28,932 bases of DNA from an uncultured Lachnospiraceae bacterium. Its GTDB lineage: Bacteria > Bacillota > Clostridia > Lachnospirales > Lachnospiraceae. The position numbers and the translations under genes are program-made. Numbering within the stretch: position 1 is the first letter of the stretch; every line of letters begins with the position of its first letter. Below the pieces are notes generated by a model. It searched no databases, was not told the DNA's origin, and saw only the letters and a program-made list of their open reading frames with translations. The stretch spans positions 1 to 28,932 of the forward strand of contig CALFCS010000033.1 in the NCBI GenBank assembly GCA_937950565.1, read 5' to 3'. This document shows positions 23,760-28,932 of this stretch, piece after piece.

Positions 23760-24960
23760 TTTGTGGGAACGAATAAAATCGGGAATAAGTGAAATTGTAA
23801 AGACAAGAGTTTTTGTTGTGGTAATTGTATTTGGCATACTTTCTGCCATATTAGTGCAGAGAGTCTTTTACCTGCAGATCGTAAAAGGGCAGGATTATGC
23901 TGATAAATATGAATTACAGATTCAAAAGACAAAGGAAGTAGAAGGAACCCGCGGCAATATTTATGACCGGAACGGTGTCCTTCTTGCTTATAATGAGCTT
24001 GCTTATTCTGTTACAATTGAAGATAATGGCGAGTATGACGACAGAAAGCAGAAAAATGAAGAATTAAATAAAGTTGTTTCTACTGTTATTCATATGGTAG
24101 AGAAAAACGGAGATACAGTTATCAGTGATTTTGGCATTATCTTGGATCATGACTCCTATATTTTTGCATCCGAAAGTAAGACGCAAAGGCTTCGTTTTCT
24201 TGCAGACATCTATGGGTTGAAGACGATTGATGAGCTTTCAGACAAGCAGAAAGAGCAGTCGGCAGAAGATGTAATTGATTATCTCTGCACGGATGAAAGA
24301 TATGGCTATGGTATCAATCAAAAAGATATGAGTAAAGATGAAGTGCTTAAGCTTATCAATGTAAGATATGCGATGTCATTGAATGGATATCAGAAGTATA
24401 TTGCAACGACAATCGCGGAAGATGTCAGTGATGAGACAGTAGCGGTTATTATGGAGAACCTGGACAGTCTGCAGGGAGTTAATATTGAGGAGGAATCTTT
24501 GCGGCGTTATAATGACAGTCAGTGTTTCGCGAATGTGATCGGATATACCGGACAGATATCAACAGAGGAATATGATGCGTTAAGCAGCCAGGACCAGAAA
24601 AAATATGACAAAAACGATACGGTCGGGAAGGCCGGTATTGAGAAGACGATGGACACTTATTTAAAAGGAGAGAAAGGCGAAGTCAAACTGTATGTAAATA
24701 ATGTCGGTAAAGTTATTGAGACTGTGCATAAAAAGAACCCGGAGGCGGGGAATGATCTGTACCTTTCTCTGGATGCGAATCTGCAAAAAGCTGCTTATCA
24801 TATTATTGAGCAGGAGCTTGCAGGTATTTTACTTGCCAATCTTCAGAATATTTTGAATTATGACAGATCAGGACTTCAGGATGGCAGTGATGCAATTATT
24901 CCGATTGGTGATGTATATAACGCTATGATCCTTTTCTGTCAAATGAAATTCTGGATATGA
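23752..24960 (+). CDS. mrdA: PBP2 (MrdA) N-terminal fragment, interrupted by a frameshift
   Basis: This frame encodes the N-terminal 402 residues of a class B penicillin-binding protein. A membrane anchor is at about residues 20-36 (VFVVVIVFGILSAILVQ). The pedestal motif EGTRGNIYDRNGVLLAYNE starts at 64. The dimerisation region includes GYTGQISTEEYDALS and GKAGIEKTMDTYLKG. It is usual PBP2 sequence up to about GDVYNA, then continues as MILFCQMKFWI and stops at a TGA, before the transpeptidase domain. On its own it would be catalytically dead. The start is taken as TTG 23752, which has AAAGGAG 11 bases upstream; GTG 23740 overlaps that site. The rest of the protein continues in the -1 frame. 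Confidence 0.85.
   Translation: MSDLWERIKSGISEIVKTRVFVVVIVFGILSAILVQRVFYLQIVKGQDYADKYELQIQKTKEVEGTRGNIYDRNGVLLAYNELAYSVTIEDNGEYDDRKQKNEELNKVVSTVIHMVEKNGDTVISDFGIILDHDSYIFASESKTQRLRFLADIYGLKTIDELSDKQKEQSAEDVIDYLCTDERYGYGINQKDMSKDEVLKLINVRYAMSLNGYQKYIATTIAEDVSDETVAVIMENLDSLQGVNIEEESLRRYNDSQCFANVIGYTGQISTEEYDALSSQDQKKYDKNDTVGKAGIEKTMDTYLKGEKGEVKLYVNNVGKVIETVHKKNPEAGNDLYLSLDANLQKAAYHIIEQELAGILLANLQNILNYDRSGLQDGSDAIIPIGDVYNAMILFCQMKFWI
24918..24935 (+). other. frameshift point in the PBP2 gene
   Basis: Reading the -1 frame upstream of 24957 gives YDPFLSNEILDMNHFS in continuity with the downstream fragment, and the upstream frame is normal to about NA at 24919-24923. Adding one base after the GC at 24922-24923 restores a single frame of roughly 980 codons. 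The site is not a standard slippery heptamer. A true mutation and a sequencing or assembly error cannot be told apart here. Confidence 0.75.
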
Positions 24961-26696
24961 ATCATTTTAGTGAAGAAGATGCCGGAGCAACTGAAAAGGA
25001 GGTATATAATACTTATATAGAATATAAAGAAAAAAGGATTCAGGATATCAACCAGGTTCTGGCAGATTCACAGGCGGCTGCTTACAAAGATGTCGAAAAG
25101 GAAATGCAGGCATATTTGACGTATATTGTTTCGGACATGCTGACAAACACCACCGGGGTTATATTAGGTGATGCCATTGATACAAATGACGCAACTTATA
25201 AAGCCTGGAAAGAAGAGTCGATTAATATTTATGAATTTTTGAATTATGCAATTTCCAGAAACTGGATAGATACCTCAAAGCTTCAGGGGCATATTTCTGA
25301 TGGAGAAGCATATTCTTCTTCCAGCGAGCTTTACAACGGACTGGTGGAATATATAACAGAATATTTAAAGGATAGTAAAAGCTTTGATAAGCTTTTATAC
25401 CGGTATATGATACGCTCAGGTTATGTGACCGGACGCCAGATTTGTATGATTCTTTATGAGCAGGGAGTTCTTGAGTATGATGACGCGCAGTATCAGGCTC
25501 TGGCAGACGGAAGCACAGGCCCTTATGATTTTATTCGTGGAAAGATCCAGACACTGGAGCTGACACCCGGCCAGCTTGCCATGGAGCCTTGTACCGGTTC
25601 GCTTGTTATGACTGACACAAAGACCGGGGAGGTTCTCGCCTGTGTATCTTATCCGGGATACGACAATAACCGGCTTGCGAATACAATGGATTCTGCATAT
25701 TATAATAAACTTTTGACAGATAATGCACGGCCATTTTACAATAACGCAACGCAGGAAAAGACGGCGCCGGGCTCTACTTATAAACCATTGGTTTCTATCG
25801 CGGGACTTACGGAGGGAGTGATTGATGGAAACACATACCTTCCATGCTCCGGCGTGTACAAAAAGGTGAATCCGAATCCAAAATGCTGGGCATATCCGAA
25901 TGCACATGGCAATCTGAACGCGGCGGGGGCAATTGAACATTCCTGTAACTGTTTCTTTTATGAGGTTGGATACCGGCTGAGTCTGAAAAATAATGGAATC
26001 AGTGAAATCGGGAAAGATAATCCTACCGGGGATGTAACTGCGAAATATTATTCCAGTGATGTCGGTACAACAGCGCTGGCGAAATATGCGGAGCTGTTTG
26101 GCCTCGGGGAAACTTCCGGCATGGAGATTCCGGAAGCGGAACCGGAAATTTCTGATGAGGCATCTATTCCATCTGCAATCGGGCAGGGGACCAATAACTA
26201 CACGACCAGTCAGCTGGCACGTTATGTGACAGCTGTGGCAAATAAAGGCACTGTATATGACCTGACGCTGCTTAATAAGGTAACAACAGTAGATGGTAAA
26301 CTGGTGGAAAAATTTGAACCAAAGATAAAAAATCAGATAAACAGTGTTTCGCCGTCTACATGGACAGCGGTTCATAATGGTATGAGAAATGTTGTTCTTG
26401 TCTCACACAGCAGTTCTTTTACTGATTTGAACAGAAGCACATTAAAACTGTCAGGGAAGACAGGTACAGCACAACAGAGTAAGACACATGCTGACCATGC
26501 ACTTTTTATTGGATTTGCGCCAAGCGATAATCCGGAAATTGCATTTGCGACCCGTATTGCAAATGGATATAGCTCAACCTATGCATGTGAAGTTGCCAGA
26601 GATGTTATGAAGTACTATTACAAACTGGTTCCGGAGGAGGAACTGACTACCGGCAAAGCGGCAGCTATTGGCACCAACGCTTCGAATGAAGGCTAG
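24957..26696 (+). CDS. mrdA: PBP2 (MrdA) C-terminal transpeptidase fragment
   Basis: This frame carries the remaining part of PBP2: a large insert of about 200 residues, rich in acidic and helical segments, that clostridial PBP2s have before the catalytic domain, then the transpeptidase. Catalytic motifs are intact: Ser273-x-x-Lys276 in APGSTYKP, Ser329-Cys-Asn331 (the SxN motif) and Lys501-Thr-Gly503 in LSGKTGTAQ. The enzyme crosslinks peptidoglycan during cell elongation together with RodA. The ATG at its 5' end has no Shine-Dalgarno and falls in mid-gene, so this is unlikely to be an independent gene; it should be joined to the upstream fragment. minC follows 15 bases later. Confidence 0.88.
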   Translation: MNHFSEEDAGATEKEVYNTYIEYKEKRIQDINQVLADSQAAAYKDVEKEMQAYLTYIVSDMLTNTTGVILGDAIDTNDATYKAWKEESINIYEFLNYAISRNWIDTSKLQGHISDGEAYSSSSELYNGLVEYITEYLKDSKSFDKLLYRYMIRSGYVTGRQICMILYEQGVLEYDDAQYQALADGSTGPYDFIRGKIQTLELTPGQLAMEPCTGSLVMTDTKTGEVLACVSYPGYDNNRLANTMDSAYYNKLLTDNARPFYNNATQEKTAPGSTYKPLVSIAGLTEGVIDGNTYLPCSGVYKKVNPNPKCWAYPNAHGNLNAAGAIEHSCNCFFYEVGYRLSLKNNGISEIGKDNPTGDVTAKYYSSDVGTTALAKYAELFGLGETSGMEIPEAEPEISDEASIPSAIGQGTNNYTTSQLARYVTAVANKGTVYDLTLLNKVTTVDGKLVEKFEPKIKNQINSVSPSTWTAVHNGMRNVVLVSHSSSFTDLNRSTLKLSGKTGTAQQSKTHADHALFIGFAPSDNPEIAFATRIANGYSSTYACEVARDVMKYYYKLVPEEELTTGKAAAIGTNASNEG

Positions 26697-26711
26697 AAAG
26701 GAAGAGTGTAT

Positions 26712-27302
26712 GTGAAGAGTCCTGTTTTTTTGAAAAGTAACAGATACGGCATAACCATGTATTTTGATCCGGATATACCATACGACACTCTGCTTCGTGC
26801 GGTAAAGGAGAAATTCACTGCATCGGCTCGTTTTTTTGACCATGCGGATATGGTAGTGCAATTTGCAGGCCGTACTTTCACAAAAGATGAGGAACTTCAG
26901 GTCGTGGAAATCATTGAAGAAGCTGCAGGAATCCATATTCCATGTGTGCTGGAGCAAGATGAAACCACGGAAAAGATATACAAAAGAGTATTGGAGGACA
27001 GCAAGGATACGCTTCATGCAAAAGACGGAATGTTCTACAAAGGTACATTAAGAGGAAGACAGGTTCTCGAATCTGAAACAAGTATCGTAATTATCGGTGA
27101 TGTGGAAGAGGGGGCGACAGTTGTCTCAAGAGGGAATGTCGTTGTGACGGGGACTATATATGGAACAGTGATTGCAGGAGTCAGTGAAAATTATGAAGCC
27201 ATAATCGCGGCGCTTCACATGAGACCTGTAAAGCTTAAAATCGGAGATATTCAATTAAAACCAGTTAGAGGAGGAAGTTATTCATGGGCGAGGTTATTGT
27301 AA
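26712..27302 (+). CDS. minC: Septum site-determining protein MinC
   Basis: This protein of about 196 residues has an N-terminal FtsZ-interacting domain (to about residue 90). The C-terminal right-handed beta-helix domain is seen as SIVIIGDVEEGATVVSRGNVVVTGTIYGTVIAG, with a closing PVKLKIGDIQLKP. MinC blocks Z-ring formation away from mid-cell with MinD. GTG 26712 (VKSPVFLKSN) is preferred to GTG 26706 because AAAGGAAG lies at a normal distance from it. The 3' end overlaps minD by 19 bases and contains the minD ribosome site AGAGGAGG. Confidence 0.93.
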   Translation: MKSPVFLKSNRYGITMYFDPDIPYDTLLRAVKEKFTASARFFDHADMVVQFAGRTFTKDEELQVVEIIEEAAGIHIPCVLEQDETTEKIYKRVLEDSKDTLHAKDGMFYKGTLRGRQVLESETSIVIIGDVEEGATVVSRGNVVVTGTIYGTVIAGVSENYEAIIAALHMRPVKLKIGDIQLKPVRGGSYSWARLL

Positions 27303-28084
27303 TTACTTCAGGAAAAGGCGGTGTCGGTAAGACGACAACAACGGCAAATATAGGGGCAGGGCTGTCTGGATTTAACAAAAAAGTGGTAGTGATCGATACA
27401 GATCTGGGACTTAGGAATCTGGATGTGGTTATGGGACTTGAAAACCAGATTGTATATAATCTGGTAGATGTAATAGAAGGAACCTGTCGGTTGAAACAAG
27501 CTCTGATCCGCGACAGACGTTATGAAAATCTGTACCTTCTTCCATCGGCACAGACAAGAGATAAGACAGCGGTTTCGCCGGGACAGATGAAAAAGCTTGT
27601 CTCTGAACTCAGGGAGGAATTTGATTATATTCTTCTGGATTGTCCGGCCGGGATTGAACAAGGATTTCAAAATGCGATTGCAGGCGCAGACCGTGCACTT
27701 GTTGTGACAACACCGGAGGTGTCCGCGATTCGTGATGCAGACCGGATTATCGGTTTGCTGGAAAAGAACCATATCAGACAGAGCGCACTGATCATTAATC
27801 GTATCCGTATGGATATGGTGAAAAGGGGGGATATGATGTCTGTCGACGATGTGCGGGAAATCCTCTCCATTCCGCTGATTGGAGCGATTCCTGATGATGA
27901 ACAGGTTGTAATTGGGACAAACCAGGGAGAACCGGTAATCGGCCTCAATTCCAGGGCGGGAAAGGCTTATTCTAATATATGCAAGCGATTAATGGGAATA
28001 GAAGTTCCATTTATGGATTTAAATAAAAAAGGAAACATTTTTTCCAGATTTTCAAGTGTATTCCGGAAAGAGCAGGAGGCTTGA
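27284..28084 (+). CDS. minD: Septum site-determining ATPase MinD
   Basis: This 266-residue ParA/MinD-type ATPase has the deviant Walker A GKGGVGKTTTTANIG at residues 9-23, with switch motifs DTDLGLRNLDVVMGLE and YILLDCPAGIEQG. The C-terminal amphipathic membrane-targeting helix is IFSRFSSVFRKEQEA. MinD recruits MinC to the membrane, and MinE stimulates its ATPase. The start lies inside minC; minE starts 4 bases after its stop. Length and motifs are fully typical. Confidence 0.98.
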   Translation: MGEVIVITSGKGGVGKTTTTANIGAGLSGFNKKVVVIDTDLGLRNLDVVMGLENQIVYNLVDVIEGTCRLKQALIRDRRYENLYLLPSAQTRDKTAVSPGQMKKLVSELREEFDYILLDCPAGIEQGFQNAIAGADRALVVTTPEVSAIRDADRIIGLLEKNHIRQSALIINRIRMDMVKRGDMMSVDDVREILSIPLIGAIPDDEQVVIGTNQGEPVIGLNSRAGKAYSNICKRLMGIEVPFMDLNKKGNIFSRFSSVFRKEQEA

Positions 28085-28088
28085 AAAT

Positions 28089-28301
28089 ATGTTAAAAAGT
28101 TCTTCTGTTTCAGTTGCAAAAGATCGTTTGAAAACATTGATAACTTCCGACAGAGTAAGATGTGCTCCGGAAGACTATGAAAATATACGAAGAGAGCTTT
28201 ACCGTTCCTTGTCAAAATATATGGAATTAACAGAAGAAGAATTTAACATAGAAATATACAGGACATACATATTGATTCAATTTGCAGGAGATAAAACGTG
28301 A
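28089..28301 (+). CDS. minE: Cell division topological specificity factor MinE
   Basis: This 70-residue protein has an N-terminal MinD-contact helix (VAKDRLKTLITSDRVRCAP) and the C-terminal topological-specificity half (YENIRRELYRSLSKYMELT, FNIEIYRTYILIQF). MinE activates MinD ATPase and confines MinCD to the poles. The ATG at 28089 has GCAGGAGG 12 bases upstream. An in-frame upstream start at 28056 would sit within minD and is not family-like. The stop overlaps the rodA GTG by 3 bases (GTGA). Confidence 0.95.
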   Translation: MLKSSSVSVAKDRLKTLITSDRVRCAPEDYENIRRELYRSLSKYMELTEEEFNIEIYRTYILIQFAGDKT

Positions 28302-28932
28302 AATTATCAAGATTTTTTACAAAACCATATAAATTAAAAGACTATAAGTTTACACTGGTGCTTCTGGTTTTCATTCTGTCGGTGATTGGAATTCTTGTCG
28401 TTGGGAGTGCGAAGGAAAGTCTTCAGGGCAGACAGATTTTTGGTGTTGTTGTGGGGATTATTATCATGACAATTATATCGTTGGTGGATTATGTCTGGAT
28501 ATTGGAATTATACTGGTTGATTTATGCCGCCGCGATATCAAGTTTGCTTCTGGTTCTTGTAATCGGACAGAAGGTAAACGGAGCCAGAAGATGGATTGAT
28601 CTTGGATTTACGACCTTTCAGCCGTCAGAACTTGCTAAAATACTACTGATTTTGTTTTTTGCTAAATTTATCATGGAGCATAAAGAAGATATTAATGACA
28701 AAATGACAATTATAAAATATACGGCGCTGGCGGCGGTTCCACTGGCTCTTATCCTGATGGAGCCAAATCTTTCCACGACAATCTGTACGGCGCTGGTTAT
28801 CTGCCTGCTGATCTATGTAGGAGGGCTTAGTTATAAATTTATCGGAACAGTACTTTTGATTTTGATACCTACTGGACGCCGATTGCTGAGATGCTTCAGG
28901 GATGGATGCAGAAAGGATATTTCAACCAGGAT
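28298..28932 (+). CDS. rodA: RodA / FtsW-family glycosyltransferase (3' partial)
   Basis: About 185 residues of a SEDS polytopic glycosyltransferase are present: successive membrane helices, the RRWIDLGFTTFQPSELAKI signature and MEPNLSTTICTALVICLLIYVGGLSYKF. RodA polymerises lipid II in the elongation complex with PBP2, encoded just upstream, so RodA fits better than FtsW or SpoVE. The start is GTG with GCAGGAG seven bases upstream, overlapping the minE stop. From about 28866 the frame becomes GRRLLRCFRDGCRKD, which cannot complete the expected membrane helix; the last ~70 bases may not belong to this gene. Confidence 0.9.
   Translation, partial: MKLSRFFTKPYKLKDYKFTLVLLVFILSVIGILVVGSAKESLQGRQIFGVVVGIIIMTIISLVDYVWILELYWLIYAAAISSLLLVLVIGQKVNGARRWIDLGFTTFQPSELAKILLILFFAKFIMEHKEDINDKMTIIKYTALAAVPLALILMEPNLSTTICTALVICLLIYVGGLSYKFIGTVLLILIPTGRRLLRCFRDGCRKDISTR
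28862..28932 (+). other. possible misjoined terminal segment
   Basis: In the frame +1 relative to RodA (28864 onward) the bases encode WTPIAEMLQGWMQKGYFN, a normal-looking soluble protein segment reminiscent of extracellular sugar-binding proteins. The RodA frame turns highly charged at the same point. A short TTTTGAT/TTTGAT repeat lies at the switch (28854-28866). Confidence 0.45.

Noticed and set aside
24918..24960. Programmed -1 frameshifting as an explanation for the split PBP2 gene
   Set aside because: There is no X-XXY-YYZ slippery heptamer in the zero frame (the codons are ATG ATC CTT TTC), and no stop codon or strong stem-loop lies immediately downstream. Mutation or error is simpler.
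25416..26375. Long minus-strand open frame (319 codons) antisense to the PBP2 transpeptidase region
   Set aside because: It lies opposite a clear catalytic domain, has an Arg/Cys/Ile-rich composition typical of antisense reading, and shows no recognisable domain.

Overview
This window looks like core chromosome from a spore-forming Clostridia member, most likely Lachnospiraceae. The reasons are moderate GC with many Shine-Dalgarno-led genes packed almost end to end, the sporulation pair yqfC-yqfD, a BofC-domain membrane protein, the small clostridial families DUF4250, DUF4321 and DUF896, and a mutS-mutL-miaA run followed by a methionine gamma-lyase-family (aluminum-resistance-type) gene. No genus can be named from the sequence alone. 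I see no tRNA, rRNA, CRISPR, insertion sequence, prophage or plasmid feature.

Layout: (1) Positions 1-1768 hold the tail of an unidentified gene, a D-2-hydroxyacid dehydrogenase-family gene and an AlkD-like DNA glycosylase gene, closed by a hairpin. (2) Positions 1774-6556 hold a candidate sigma-E promoter, then yqfC, yqfD, phoH, ybeY and a SpoVB/MurJ-like flippase gene. (3) A lone minus-strand gene (6634-7014) for a small BofC-type membrane protein meets the flippase gene at a perfect 12-bp bidirectional hairpin. (4) Positions 7094-10027 hold DUF896, 5-formyltetrahydrofolate cyclo-ligase, DUF4250, miaB and a small membrane protein. (5) Positions 10059-20253 start at an extended -10 promoter: mutS, mutL, miaA, a TPR-like small protein, a PLP-dependent lyase and two FAD-dependent oxidoreductases. 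(6) Positions 20276-28932 start at another extended -10 promoter: DUF4321, radC, mreB, mreC, mreD, mrdA (PBP2), minC, minD, minE and the start of rodA.

Functionally, block 5 combines mismatch repair (MutS and MutL, each with a QM[S/T]LF clamp-binding-like motif) with tRNA A37 modification: MiaA makes the prenyl group and MiaB, just upstream, methylthiolates it. Block 6 puts the cell-elongation machinery (MreBCD, PBP2, RodA) together with the Min division-site system, a classical Firmicute arrangement.

Two places look abnormal. The PBP2 gene is split by an apparent single-base frameshift near 24921-24932. The last ~70-80 bases of the window stop looking like RodA and instead carry an unrelated-looking open frame, which suggests a misjoin at the sequence end. 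The mreB product also departs from the family consensus in its nucleotide-binding loop. I found no convincing undescribed multi-gene system; the region is mostly ordinary housekeeping and sporulation DNA.
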